64,000 nt of DNA from Albifimbria verrucaria (GCA_020081605.1 JAHREC010000062.1:2976001-3040000), one strand, 5' to 3'; shown: positions 1 to 12,285, counted from the first letter of the stretch. Notes: generated from the sequence alone by a model not told the origin. Numbers and translations: made by a program.

Positions 1-3000
1 CACCACGTTTATTATATACGTTATGGTCGTGTTTTCCCTTGCTGCGACCACTACTCGCGCATCGCTCCAAGCAAACTCGAATATTATAGCACTCACTACT
101 CTGTTCAAGCCCGTGATACTTGCTGGCGAGTGTGCCGTTACTTTTTCTCTGCTCTTATGGGAATCATTGGAGGAGCCAAGCTATTTCAGGTTCTTGCGCG
201 AGACAAACTGTTACCGGGCCTGGCGGTCTTTGGAAATGGTACCGGCAAGAATGATGATCCTCTCTCAGCAGTGCTGTTGACATATCTCCTCGCTCAGCTG
301 TCGTTGTTTGCAGATCTTAATCAGATAGCAACTCTGATCTCAATGGGTTATCTGGTAAGTCCATTCGAGTTATGAATTGTCCATTCCCAAAATGATGTCG
401 CTACAAGCCATGCATTATAACTGTTATTATCAACACCGGATCTCAACTAACTTGCCCAGATGACATTCTTTGTAATGAATCTTGCGTGCTTCCTTCTGAA
501 GATAGGGTCAGCTCCAAACTTTAGACCCAGCTTCAAGTTCTTCAACTGGCAAACAGCAGGTCTTGGAAGCGTCCTATCTGCAGTAGCCATGTTCTTCATG
601 GATGATACATATGCTGCGATTGCAATTTGCGTGCTCGTCATCCTTTTCTTGCTGATCCATTATCTCAGCCCACCTAAACACTGGGGTGATGTGTCGCAAA
701 ATCTCATATACCATCAAGTGAGAAAATACTTGTTACGTTTGAGACCAGAACATATCAAGTTCTGGCGCCCACAAATTATCCTACTAATCAATAATCCACG
801 CAAACAAACTAGGCTCATTCAGTTTTGCAACTCCTTGAAAAAGGGCTCGCTATATATCTTGGGTCATGTCATTGTTACTGATGACTTTAACTCAGGGGCT
901 CAGGAGGCAAGACTGCAGCAACAGGCCTGGACAAAGTATATATCTGAGTCATCCAGGATCAAGGCATTTGTGCAGCTGACCATGTCACCATCGGTCAACT
1001 GGGGAATAAGAAACTTGATCCTGTCCGCCGGTCTCGGTGGCATGCGTCCAAACATTGCAGTCATGGGGTTCTACAATATGGATGAGCTACGAGGTTCACG
1101 CCCAAAGATGCGAATTCCTGAAGTCCCAGCTTCACCAACAACTAGAATGCAACGACCGGGAATAAATCCTCGAGCTCAGAAAAACGCCAGCGTGGTGATA
1201 CATCGAGTCGCATCCTTGAGGGCATCTTACCCACCGATGTAATACGTACAGAAGGCATGATGTCGCCGACCGAATACATGACTGCCTTAGAAGACTTGGC
1301 TTTGATATACCGCTTGAACGTTGCCGTTGGTTACGGGTTTGATAAGCTGGAAACTCCAGCCAAGGATGGTAACAACTCGAAAAGATACATTGATCTGTGG
1401 CCTATACAGATGTCAGCAGAGGTATCCGCCGACGGCAAAGATGTCTTGACTACCAACTTTGATACCTGTAAGTACTCAGACATATGGGGATTTTTACCAG
1501 ATACTATCCACTATGAGAAATCATCTTACACTAACTGTGACTAGATACTCTCATCCTTCAACTTGGCCACATCCTTCACAGCGTTCGAGCATGGGAACGA
1601 GCATATAAAGTTCGTGTCATGGTCTTTGTCGAATATGAGGCGGAGGTAGAAGAGGAGCATGCTCGAGTTAAAGCTCTACTCGACAAGTTACGGATTGATG
1701 CTGAAGTCGTAGTCTTTTGGCTAGCTTCTGGGCATTTAAACACATACGAGATTATCATCAATGGCCTGAGCAACGACATTGATTGGGAGATAATCACCAA
1801 CGATACGTTGAAGGATGAAGAGTGGTGGGATGACCTGCAGAGGTTCCGTGGCCGGCCAGAGAACATGACGCCAGGCCGAGAGATCGAGCATGTAACGCAC
1901 GTTATTGACTCTACAGTGGGAAGGACGGGGATATTCAATCCACACGAAGAAGCGAGTGATCTTCAACGCCGGAGGAGCACGATTGAGAGAAATCAGCTAT
2001 TCGGAGACTCGAGCATCGCCTTCCTTAGGCGAGCGGGCGTGAATATGGGCATCCATACACATCATCTGAACGATGAGGTACTCATGGAATCCAGCTCTGA
2101 CGAGGAATTGGACACAGATTCCGAAAAATCTGAGCTTGACGATGATGGACTTGCCTACCATTTCAGCTCGGATACTCGTCGTGATAGCGTGACTAGTCCG
2201 CAGCACCGACCGCTGCTGTCCTCTCCGCTCTACCGTAACAGTTATCGCCGCAGCAGCAGGTCATTCGATCCGACGCCTTTGAGCGAAACTGGAGATTCTG
2301 AAATGGTCGGCAGTGCTTCAACAATCAAGGCATCTTATGGAACCATGTTACCGTCTCGCGCCTCATATCGCAGCGCAACGGAAAGGGGCACCTTGCTGGG
2401 ACAAGCTACGAACGGATCCCCAAATAACTGAGAATTCTCCAAGCCCTGGAATTAGAGAAACCCCAAACAGTAGTGGTTTGCCGACAGCCACTGAGGAGTT
2501 CCCTGATTATTCACAAGCAGATTCAGAGTCACCGGATCAATCTCGCTCTAGGAGTTCTCAGCGAGGTCGAAATCGCACATCTCCCAGTGCCGTGGACACA
2601 AGCCAGTCGCAGCCAGGCAAGGAGCCAGCTACCCTACCGTCCAATACCCTGGCGCAGTCAACACCCAACCTACTATCAGTTGATACGCCTAGCCCTAGTT
2701 TCGCCTATATCAACTTCAACGGCAATTTCAATGACAACGATGCCAGCAAGACGAATAGGCCGTCGTTTTCGAGACAATCTTCGCTCGGAAGGTTTTCTAG
2801 CAGACCGATGCCTGAAACAAAAGTACACGTCGAAGATGACCAGCTGCGTACCATTTCATTCGCTGAACAACCAGATCACAATCCGCGTTCAGTTGCCCAC
2901 TCTCGGCACCACTCAAGGCAAGGCTCACAGCGGTCGACATTTGGCCCTGGTGATGCAAACTTGACTATACCCGAGCTTCTTGAATCTTACAAGCTCGATG

Positions 3001-3293
3001 CCAGGCTGGGAGGGCAAGGAGATGGCGGGTCCACTTACTCAACGCAGGGAATCGCTCTCTCCTTCAACGACTTGCCTAGCCGAGCTCAACATCTCATTCT
3101 CAATGAGCTATTGAGGCAAAACTCGAAAGACACAGCCGTAATCTTGACGACTTTGCCTATTCCATCGGAGGGTACTAGTCTCGACGAGATTTCAAGTATA
3201 CAGTACCTCTCAGACGTTGAGATTCTGTGCAATGAGCTTCCACCGACTTTGATGGTGCTAAGCAACAACATGACGGTCACGGTGAGCCTCTAG
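1..3293 (+). CDS. VHC1: Vacuolar cation-chloride cotransporter, VHC1-like (5' end outside window)
   Basis: Partial at the left edge. It encodes the C-terminal half of an SLC12/KCC-type cotransporter like yeast Vhc1, which moves K+ and Cl- at the vacuolar membrane. Visible are the last transmembrane helices (AATTTRASL, then a GIIGGAKLFQVLARDKLLPG segment, then FVMNLACFLL and AIAICVLVILFLLIHYL). A long cytosolic KCC C-terminal domain follows (NPRKQTRLIQFCNSLKKGS, YLSDVEILCNELPP), ending in the typical MTVTVSL tail. Introns are 355-459 and 1468-1544 (CTAAC branch, CTAG acceptor). The frame breaks in three places: at the T run 142-146 (one T short), near 1145, and near 2410. All three keep family sequence on both sides. 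A serine-rich, poorly conserved insert covers about 2030-2940. Identity is firm; the exact coding frame needs corrected sequence. Confidence 0.88.
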
Positions 3294-3958
3294 CAGGCAA
3301 ATCCGCAAGATATAAAATTAACGACTTGATGGATTCTTATGGCGAAGCATGGGTCATGATTTGTTTTCAGATAATTGCATAAGCGTAGCGATGATTATTA
3401 GATCCAACCATTTATGTATGTATCAATGCGAGATGTGAACCATGAGCAAAGCACGTACATTCGTCTTTCATTGCTTTGTGCACCATAATACAACCCACTA
3501 TCACCATCAAAGAATGGCGTTCAGCACAGACTTAATAACAATAGGAGCCACGTGGGTTGCTTTCATACCGCGTGGCAACTTCCACTTACAATAAAGCACG
3601 GTGCGTCTTGTGTCTTCGCCTGGAGAGCCTCTTTCACCAGGGCTCCTTTCTTGCAATTTTCGTCCCAACTTTGGATCCTACGTTGCAACAATTCGAAAAT
3701 GGAACAAAGCAATTATGATGTCAGGAAGGCGCAGGAGATACCATTAATAGATGAAAACATGCAGACTGATCGATGTAAACACGAAGTTTCGCGTTTTGAA
3801 CATCAAGACGTGACTAGAATATAAGAAGCCAGCCTTTGGAGAACTGCTTGCGTACTCGCCATGGGCACAGGCAATTCATGTACATATGATCACGAAGGAG
3901 TGCCTTTCGCTGGGTGGTTTGAACAACAGCATGCGTCAAGATCGGGAGGATAGCAGAA
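3294..3958. other. Intergenic, VHC1 3' side and upstream region of next gene
   Basis: This is a gene-free stretch of about 665 bases between two plus-strand genes. AT-rich sequence just after the VHC1 stop looks like 3' UTR. A 90-codon open frame at 3552-3824 has no family features, and I do not call it. Confidence 0.5.
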
Positions 3959-4989
3959 ATGCTGCATTCTACAGGGGATCAGGCTGGAGAAGGATACACT
4001 CTACACTACTCTGCGAGTCCTGTTCAGGGCGATGATATCCCAACCGAGGAGGAGTGTCGACAGATACTTCTGAGCATGCAGAACGTGATGGATAGGGAGG
4101 CTCCTATCTTGTCGACAACGTTTAACAAGCAGAGAAACTCCGGATATTCTACTCGCTCTGCGTCGCTCCCAACAAGACCAAACCTCCAGATTCACATCCC
4201 CAAAGTCCAGGGGCTTGAATCTCCTGTGCTAGGTCTACGAAACGGAGAAGCCTTTTCGATCTCGTCTTCCAGCTCGGAGACTCCCAAATCTGAGACCAGC
4301 AAGTTAACGCTCTGGAGACGGAGAAAGGCAGCCGGTCCCTCCAGACTAGGGGACCGTGATAGTGCGGCAAACTGGACGAATGGTTTTGATCTCAAGGCAA
4401 AAATGTCAAAACTAAGCCTCAAGGGTTCTTCGTTGATTCAAAAACGCCGGGGCAGCAGCAGCAGCTCAGAGAGTGTATGCATCCTATGTCGGACAGGCAA
4501 ACCAGCCTCTCGTGGATTCTGCCAAACCTGCGAGGACGACTTCACCATACCGCAAGACGTCTTCATCACAGACGAAGACTCCGCATCTTGGCTGCCACCG
4601 CCACCTCGTCTAGACCACATATCTCTACACTGCCAGCCCTCATCTCTATCCCTCCCGTCCCAGCAATCTGACACCAGATCCTCCTCCTCAGTCCCCGCAG
4701 ACAAGGCATGCAAGCACCGCCCACTCCGCTTTCAGACATGCCAACACCACTGGTGGAATCAAGACTGTGTGGCAGCGGCCTGCTTGGCTCTGAGACGGAG
4801 AAAGATGCGGAGCAGGATTTGTACGATGAGCCGTGGGCGGAGTATTACTTTGACGAGAAGAATTTCTTGCAACCCGGTGATGCTGCAAGTGTTGCGGATC
4901 AGTTTATGCGGAGACGGTTGGAACTTGATGATTATGAAGCGGTCTTTGCGAGTCCGATAGTGCTGTCACCGGAGGAGAGTTGGATTTAG
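3959..4989 (+). CDS. Hypothetical protein with C-x2-C-x10-C-x2-C zinc-ribbon-like motif
   Basis: I do not recognise a named family. The protein is about 340 residues. The N-terminal half is low-complexity, rich in Ser, Thr and Pro (a long SSSSSETPKSETSK stretch). Near residue 175 a motif CILC...FCQTC gives two CxxC pairs ten residues apart, consistent with a structural zinc site. The acidic C-terminal part (DAEQDLYDEPWAEYYFDEKN) lies in another frame, so there is a frameshift near 4700. The frame after it runs to a stop at 4987-4989. The ATG at 3959 is the first in a frame that is blocked by TGA at 3920. It lies head to tail after VHC1 with no sign of shared function. Probably a conserved fungal regulatory protein; function unknown. 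Confidence 0.6.
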
Positions 4990-5122
4990 ACCTTGAGCAG
5001 CAGATCCAAGTGTTCTCTAGAATTACCATAGACTCCCTCTTCTAGGATGTATCTCTATGTCTACATGTTCCCTTATCTCGTCTCGTCATCTCGGTCATTC
5101 CTCGTCCCATCATATACATGTT

Positions 5123-6223
5123 CTACACCAGTCGCTTGACCACCAACTCGCCCTGCACGCCGTCGAGCTTGACGAAGTCGCCGGTTTCGATCTTCTTCTT
5201 CCACTTGTTGCTCTCGTAGCGACCCAGCACCATGGTCATGCGCAGCGGGATGTCGGTGCTGGAGGTGTGCTCCTCGGCGGCTTCCAGGGCCGTGAACGTC
5301 CAGCGGCCAAATGCCCAGTTGAGAATGTACCGTCCCTTGGGGTGCGCGGCGGGTGGCGGGAGGTCGGGATCTGAGTTTGCCGGAGGGAGGAGAGGGTTGC
5401 GACGGCTTTGATGCGGTAGGCTTCGTCTTTGGGGCTGCCTTTAGGAGCTTCATCAAGTTCTCTGTCGACACGGCAGCGCCGGCCTCGCCCTGCAGCTCAA
5501 TGGACAGGACTTCGACTTCGTTTTGGTGGCTGTGCTTTTCACCGTTCGAGTGGCTGTGGTCATGCTTGTGCTTGTGGTCTCCGTTCAGATCCGTCTCCGT
5601 CAGCTCGCTGGCAAGCCCTCCATCCACGCCAAATACAATGTCCATGTCGACCCAGCCCTTGTTGCTCTTCACCTTGGCGACGTCGACATCCAAGTCGCCG
5701 ACTCGGTCCAGGCACTCGTCGTAGCGGTCCTCACCGGCAGTTTCCCATTTGTTGAACACGAGGAGATCCGTGTACCGGGCCTGGATCTTGGCCGTGTAGC
5801 TGGTATCCTCATAGCCCTTCCAGTTCTCCACGTCAATGACGCTGACAACACCATCGAGGATGTATTTGCCGGTATCACGGGCAATTCTGTTGATTTCCAG
5901 AGCCAGGGTTGCCGGGAACGCAGATCCACTCGTCTCAATCATGATGCGGTCGGGCTTGACAGTCTTCTCCAGCTCCTCGAGCGCCGGGCTCAGCTGGCCA
6001 ACGAGGTTGCAGCAAATGCAGCCATTGAGAAGTTCTCGAACGCCCGATATGGAAGAGCTGCTCGCTAGCTGAGAGTCGATAGCCAGGTCACCAAACTCGT
6101 TCTTGAGCAGGGCAAGCTTGTAGTTGGGGTTCTGCTTGCGCAGCTGAGGGATGAGGTTGAGGATCAGGGTTGTCTTCCCGAGCCCAGGAACCCAGTGATT
6201 ATGGTGATTGGAATCGGCGCCAT
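5123..6223 (-). CDS. ZNG1: COBW/ZNG1-type zinc-chaperone GTPase
   Basis: G3E-family GTPase of the COBW domain group (eukaryotic ZNG1/CBWD), which hands zinc to client metalloproteins using GTP hydrolysis. The N-terminus MAPIPITIITGFLGSG is the Walker A region. The zinc-binding GCICC motif follows at about residue 75, then ETSGSA (switch), SVIDVENW, and the guanine-specificity NKWE. A His-rich linker (HKHKHDHSHSNGEKHSHQ) precedes the COBW C-terminal domain, which ends GELVVKRLV. One G is missing in the Walker A Gly-Lys codons (run 6177-6179), and another base is missing at 5431-5434. A third break near 5395 brings the C-terminal domain (GRYILNWAFGRWTFTALEA) back into frame. Length about 365 residues, normal for the family. 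The start at 6223 immediately precedes the GTPase fold. Confidence 0.9.
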
Positions 6224-7524
6224 GTCGTCAAGCCTCGTCGAATACGGTGCCTTTAATGAACCCTGGATACGCCCTTGTACGCTTGCTTTAAAATAGCATG
6301 TGAAAATGCCTCTTTGGCTTTTGCGCCGTCGTGGAATTTCATCGGTAAATGCGATAAGCCTTATTTAGCGCTTATCTGAAGGTGTAAGATTTTGACGTCA
6401 TGTAGACAACCTTAATGTTCTACATATTAGAATATTGCCAGAATATTTAGTTAATTGGGCCTTCAGCATGGAGCAGGGTAAATGAAGTGTTGAATTCGGT
6501 ATAAGTATTGGGTTTATAAATATGAATACGTTGTAGCAAGGATGGAGAAGGAGATGGAGCCTTCCCGATGTCAGCTCGTTGGGGTCTAAACCAATATCAA
6601 AATCTACAAACACGGCGTCGTAACAGCATAACTTGTTTCTGTCCTATGTCTGCAGACGAAGGAAAGCAGAAGTGTCCACAGGCAAAACAAACAAACCAGT
6701 CTGGTGATCAAGGTATTCTAGTACATAGAATCGATCTCATAAAATCTGGAAAAGGATAACAGAGGTGGTCTGGTCATATGCTATAGGGTAGGCATCGAAT
6801 CATTCAAAATCCGCGGGTCCAGCATAGACACCAGGAAAAAGCAAATTCCGTAGGCCATAGTGACGGATCAACGAGGCTTTACTCAGTTGCTTTTGTCCAT
6901 AACGACCTGCCTTTGAACCAAGTCAAGTGTTGCTTGTCAAAATGCATAAGCTCGGTATTACGGTCCTTGCTCAGGTATTCAGATACGGACGCCAACACCA
7001 GAGGCTTTAAGCAGCCAGCTGGTTGCGCATTTTTCACGCGCGTACACGCATTTACAGCAACATTTACTCGAGTTATGGTATGTCCCCCTTCTTGGCGTTT
7101 ATCGCCCACTGATAATCGTTACAAGAACGAGTGGCGATAAATTTCCTATATCCAAGGGTTTTACTCTTCTAAGCATTTCCCACTAAGGGGAAAGGCAACG
7201 CGACACCGTGGGTTCAAGGTGAAGGTCGTGGCAGCTTAGTTGGCTTTTTGATAAAGAAGAAAGGAAAAAGGAAACTGAAATTTGCGCGGCTGAGCAGCGT
7301 TGATAAAGGTTCTGGGAGAGTGGGGCCAATGCATACCATTAGTCAGCAGCGTATTCTTTCTGCTGGTTTTCCCTCACTTTGCACACATTCGGAAAAGGAA
7401 AAAAAAAAAAAAGTCCCCACACAAATGGGTCGGCCAGCAACTTTTGATCTCGAGTGAATTTGCCAAAAAGAAGCGAGTAGACCCGGGCAAAAATGTAACT
7501 GATCCGAAGAGATCAAGGTTTGAT
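6224..7524. other. Intergenic region between ZNG1 and tRNA-Ala
   Basis: A 1.3 kb stretch, AT-rich near 6300-6620. Open frames here are short, with no recognisable product. A 14-base A run lies near 7399. The ZNG1 promoter should lie in the first few hundred bases. I see nothing else to call. Confidence 0.5.
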
Positions 7525-7619
7525 GGACGAACAGGGAATCGAACCCTGGACCACTCCCATGCTAGTGATCAGAAGATCACGTTATGCTAAGGAGTATTAT
7601 ACCACTAAACCATTCGCCC
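7525..7619 (-). tRNA. tRNA-Ala (anticodon AGC) with 25-nt intron
   Basis: Read on the minus strand, this folds as a tRNA. The acceptor stem is GGGCGAA/TTCGTCC, with the G3:U70 wobble pair that marks alanine tRNAs. The D-arm carries an A-box-like TGGTTTAGTGG. The T-arm is CAGGG-TTCGATT-CCCTG, with a perfect B box GGTTCGATTCC. The anticodon loop TTAGCAT gives anticodon AGC. An intron of 25 nt (7560-7584) sits one base 3' of the anticodon, the canonical site, and holds a hairpin GTGATC-TTCT-GATCAC. The 3' side of the anticodon stem is GGGAG, but the 5' side reads CTCC instead of CTCCC. One base is missing at the GG run 7591-7592, in line with the homopolymer losses elsewhere. Decoding and intron site are clear. 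Confidence 0.9.
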
Positions 7620-8032
7620 AATCTGATGTTGTGACAGGAACAGTCAAAATCTGAAATAATAATACTGAGCTCATGGATACGAAGCCTCTCATTTCCATCC
7701 ATCCATCTGTTCATCCATCTTGCTAATTCCTTGAAGCCACACCCAATTTTGTGGAGATACTAAAAGTTGACCAGATACTCGTCCAAGTGTTGACGATATC
7801 TTCTCATTCCGACCCTTTGCCGTACTGAGACCAATCTTCCATCTCTCACCTGGCTTCGTGCGGTTCTCACATTATCAGAAACGCCGGCTCCTACCTGATT
7901 AAATGACATACCCTGACGCCAATAAAGCATATACCCTCCTTTTTAATTTGTTCCCTTTGAACATGTAAGGCGATTCATGTTATAGCGCCAGTAATCAAGT
8001 ACTGTATGACTGGACATAGTACTGTTCATAAA
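7620..8032. other. Intergenic, HUS1 3' region and tRNA 5' flank
   Basis: About 410 bases with no coding potential. It includes the 3' flank of HUS1 and the upstream flank of the tRNA. A CCAT-rich patch lies near 7696-7720. Nothing else seen. Confidence 0.45.
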
Positions 8033-9178
8033 TTAGTAAACCTTCGGCAATATACCACGAAGATGAAGCATCGTTACCGTGACAACAGACTCATCCTCAA
8101 TATCTTCGTCGCTTTGCGGAACGAAAACGTAAAGGATTAAAGCGTGGTCATCCGAGAAACTGGCAATAACTCGCCCCTCTAGCCTGCCAACGCTCAAGAC
8201 TCTGCTCCAGTCCTTGCCGTCCACATTGACAGTAGCCCATCGGTCGGGCCCAGCTTCTCTGAATTTTGTGCTGGGATGCTCTTCGATCGGCACTTCGAGC
8301 TGAGCTGGATCTAGCTCTGGGTTTCCAAGGTTGGACCAGACGCTGCTGATGTCAATGGTGTCGGTTTTGATGCGTAGGCGTAAGCCGCCGTACATGTTGG
8401 CGCTCAGTTCGAGTTTAGGCGACTTGTTTGCTGCGGATGGGGAAGTCATGGCGAGTTTGGTGAAACGATCCGAGATGGCCTTGAGTTGAAGTAGCGGCGG
8501 TAGCTGGATGTGAACGTCGGGTTCACGAACCTTGGGTTGCATGATAGTCTCGACAACATTTGGCTGCAGCACGCGCACAGGGATGATCTGGGTGATAATC
8601 TTTTCGTGGTCCCGCCGGAGCGACGTCTCCATATGCTCAGCTGGAAAGAAGTCGTCATCCTCATGATTACCGAACGGGTCGTCTGCAGTGGGTCTGACAG
8701 TCGGCGCGTTCCCAGAGGCAGTCTTCTTGTCAATGGATGTTGCGATGGTTATGGACAGCACTGGGACGCCATCTTTCTTGACGAGTCTCATAGATGCAGT
8801 TCTGCTGTTGATAGCCGATTTGAGCGCGCGTTGGAGTGGCTGTAGAGGTAGCTCGAGATTGATTGAATTTGATGGCTCGGTTGACTCAATGTTCCAATCT
8901 CGAAAGATAAAGTCCATAGCCAGCGTTCTTGTGCGAGACTTAGCATGAGGTCTATGAATATTTCAAGTCCCACTCACGCCCATACTTGAGACCCAATATC
9001 GGGAATCACTGTAAATCGCGCTGTCTCATCGGTAAGCCTCACCCAGGCGATCTTTTCCAAGGATGAGAGCGCCGACGTGAACTCTACAGTGTGATTAGCT
9101 GCTGATCTCGCTTGCATGGCTGTGTGACACCATACTTGCAAAGGTCCGTATGTTCTTCAAATCGGTACTGAACCGCAT
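8033..9178 (-). CDS. HUS1: DNA damage checkpoint clamp subunit HUS1
   Basis: HUS1 of the Rad9-Hus1-Rad1 (9-1-1) ring, a PCNA-like clamp loaded at damaged DNA to activate ATR-type checkpoint signalling in the nucleus. Three exons are joined by introns 9084-9135 and 8928-8977. Spliced length is exactly 348 codons with the stop and no frame break, one of the few intact conserved genes here. The N-terminus [13 protein letters not shown] and [19 protein letters not shown] match the family start. The middle carries [18 protein letters not shown]. The C-terminal lobe shows [34 protein letters not shown], and [19 protein letters not shown]. Both introns are short and bordered by GT and AG. It is transcribed from the same strand as the next gene upstream, with a 470-base spacer. 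Confidence 0.92.
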
Positions 9179-9649
9179 CGTGAATGATAGGGACAATGAC
9201 GTATGCGCTTGTGATGGGGTCGGTCGGGATAAGTTGGTGGTTGTGTTAAAGTGAAGTATGGTGGGGTACCTGCATCTTGAGGTGTAGGTGACTGGTGGTG
9301 ATGCCTAGAACGCGAAAAGATACGTAAACTTTGGTACTGTTACAACACCATTGATCAAACATAAACCCAAGCCCAGAAAATGCAGCACATGGGATATGGC
9401 GTTAATGTTTGGACTAGTTAGGTAGTAGAATGCGAATTGAATTCATCCAGGGACATAAATATTCCAATATAGGCATAACGAAGGCATTGCCTGCTTGGTA
9501 TTCTTGGTTCAAGAACTCCATACACTTTGGATGGAAACAAGCTATTGATGACTACGCGCATCTATCGGATAGTAATACATAAGAACAGTCTAATATGTGT
9601 TCTATTAGGCAGAGATTGTATGCTTTGATCATTATTCATAAACACGCTT
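9179..9649. other. Intergenic, HUS1 promoter and 3' flank of the membrane-protein gene
   Basis: About 470 bases, AT-rich, without coding potential. It should contain the HUS1 promoter and the terminator of the upstream minus-strand gene. Confidence 0.45.
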
Positions 9650-10211
9650 TCAAGTGGCTCTTCGGCGACGATCCTGCTCGTCATCGCTGTCGTCCCTAAA
9701 GACCTCTTCCAGACTTTATCAGGTCAGCGAGCGCACTGGCAGTAACGGTATTGAATAGGCACTCACTCTCTACTCAGGCGCCGTGTATTATCGTGTTGGT
9801 GGAGTTGTGATTGCCTTTCAATAGCCCGCCATGTCTCTTGGTCAACGTCGTCCAACTCTTCTCCAGCCTCGAGATCAACCTCGGCGCGGCCGCGGCCGGA
9901 AGAAGCGGCGGTGTCGTCTCCATTCACAGGCGCCCTGGCCATCATGCGTGCCAGCCTGCTGATGAGGCGGTCCCTTAGGGAAATAGTGCTGCTACTTATG
10001 GAGTCGAGGGAGGTATTGCGCGTAGCGGTTTCGGTATCGGCGCCATACTGGAACGATGACGAAGGTGAGAAGAACGAAGATGACTAGGAAATGACGGCGG
10101 GGACGATGAGCGTCTATGAAGGATGGTGGGTTAGTATCTGGTTGGTTCAAGGGCTGGCGATTGCGACGTGGGTGTGCCACGAACCTTGATGACGGCAAAT
10201 GAGCCCTCCAT
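9650..10211 (-). CDS. Small single-pass membrane protein, acidic C-terminus, unknown function
   Basis: A short fungal protein of about 150 residues, assembled from three coding pieces. It starts MEGSFAVIK, followed by an intron with donor GTTCGT and a perfect TACTAAC branch site near 10130. One hydrophobic helix follows (TLIVPAVIS continuing LVIFVLLTFVIVPVW) and then a basic stop-transfer RRYRNRY. A serine-rich stretch comes next, then RDRLISRLARMMARAP and an acidic tail (EAGEELDDVDQETWRAIE). A last intron leads to RDLEEVFRDDSDDEQDRRRRAT. Two frame breaks are needed: one at TTTCC (one C short) inside the helix, one just after QYL. The layout resembles a conserved fungal protein of this size that I recall only loosely, so no function is given. 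The helix evidence is good; the exact exons are moderate. Confidence 0.55.
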
Positions 10212-12285
10212 ATTGTGAGTGCCCATAAACAGAGATAACAAATGCTAGAGGGCGTTTGCACGGCGACGCGATTCCATGCCAACCCGTAGCGTGCTAAATG
10301 CCAGCGTTTCGGCACCAAGCGCTGGGAGAGACGAAGTTGCCGCACGACAAGTCCGAAAGGGGACGGGTGATGTTTGGCCTCGTAAGACGACAGCCTACAG
10401 TGGCCGCCTTATCTTATCGGGGATCGCTTTGGCATTGGCAGCGCCAGCTACGGACTTGTTACACTGGAATTGCCCATTCCGGTAACCGAGCTTTTCAAAA
10501 TAGGGTACCCAGTCTACGTGCTTGGTTCTCCCTCCCACCACCATAACCATAACAAACCAACCGTGGAAAAGCAAACGTTTCGCCGCTAGGTGGTCAAGTT
10601 TCGTAACTGTTAGGCATGGCCCATTGAAGTTTCTACATAGGTAGTACTACGGTACTGCATGTACCTCGTGTTGAAGACATGAGCCATCATCTTACCTCAC
10701 CCACGCCATACAACTCTTGGCTTAGCCCCAGGTTATTAATGGATCATGGGCCCCTGCAGGAACAGTGCAACATTGTCGACGGCCCTCCGCTGAACCGTAG
10801 CACCAGTTGGGAATGTCCCGGAGAGCCCATGCAGGGGTGAATGCACTCTTTTCTGACAGACGGCGAGACCGTCCCCTATAAGCGTCGCATCTGGTCTGTT
10901 GAAAGGCATCTCGTCAACTGAGCTGACGCATTATGGCTGGATTGCTGATGCACACGAGTGTCAGGGATTTGTGGAGGCCGCACGTGTTCACATCTCATCT
11001 GAATCGTCATCGACACACTTTGGTTTGAGATGGCTGACCAGCAGTTTCACGGCATCTGCTGAGGTGGAACTGGCCGACGGCACTTGCGGTGACGGACTGG
11101 AGCCGTAGTCGTCGGTAGGCTGCCCTGCCCGATATGTATGGGTGTAAGTCGTGGAAAATGGTAATACAAGGGAGCCGGCATGGGGCTCATTCACTTGGCA
11201 GGCTCAGGACAGAGTACGGCGAAACCTTTTATGAGATGATTGGTAGGGGTCCTTCGTATGTTGTTGAGTCACATGCGGCTTCTTTCACTCTGGATGCCGT
11301 TATAGTTCACACCATCTTATTAGGTCTGAGGTCTGCGACATTCCAGATGCCGTGTCTCACGCCCAAAACGCGCCGGATTTGTGACGAGACGAAGCACCCG
11401 CGGCACAGGATTAATTGGTTTGGGGACGAATATTATTCCCGAGAGAAATGGCACAGCCAACGAAGGCGGAATTGCAGTCTTTCTCCCGCAATCAGGCAAT
11501 TTCATTCCTGATCAAATCAGGCCGGGAAGAAGGCGGCGATACTGGGGCGGGTTCCATTCAGGGGTCCAGGCCATGGGCTGTCCTCCACCACCAGCCCGGA
11601 AGCGTAGAGATATTGGACAAATGAGAAGCCGGACAGGGGGCTTCCAGAACCGACCTGCCAGTGGGTGCGAGTGAGTGAGTGAAGTGTGTGTGTGGTTGTG
11701 GTTGTGGTGTGCCTGTCCCTGGACTCGTGCAGCGCGGCGGGTCGACATTCTGAAGACGAACAAAGGGACGACGGAAAAAGCGCCGAACGCACAACTTGAA
11801 TCCTCTTCCCATTCTCCTTTTCCTTTTCGTTTTGAAAGCTCCCCTACGGCCAAGCTACAGTAACTAGCTACCTGGCTCCCTCATCACCTCCTCTCCACGG
11901 GGCGGCCTAAAACCCCACGCCGGTAGCTCATAATTCCGAGTCCAACGACTCCCGCCCAGTAAGTCTGGCTGTCTGTCTTCAGGGCTGCGGATCCCAGAGG
12001 GGACATTCGATTCCCACCTCCTAAAACTCCCACACGCCCCCAAGGCCCCAACCCATACCATACCATTACCATTACCATAACCACACCGTGCCGTACCATC
12101 CCGTGAAGCAAATCCCGCTGCGCGAAGAATCAATGCTAAAGCGTCAGCTCGTCTATGCAGCACGACCTCTCCCGTAGCCAGCGCTACCTCCCCTCGAGCC
12201 AACGAGAGCACCTCCACCATGCGAGCGGCCCTGGGCCAGCATCCCCTCGTTCTCACGTGTTTCACTAGTGCGCCGCGACGCTACC
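10212..12285. other. Long intergenic / shared promoter region between divergent genes
   Basis: A 2.1 kb region between the divergently transcribed membrane-protein gene and the formin. Open frames are up to 133 codons but of random composition, on both strands. The last 600 bases before the formin start are GC- and C-rich with short CCATAC and CATTAC repeats (12050-12085), probably the formin leader. Nothing else supported. Confidence 0.45.

Noticed and set aside
5353..6068. Plus-strand open frames of 108-181 codons
   Set aside because: They are shadows of the ZNG1 gene on the minus strand.
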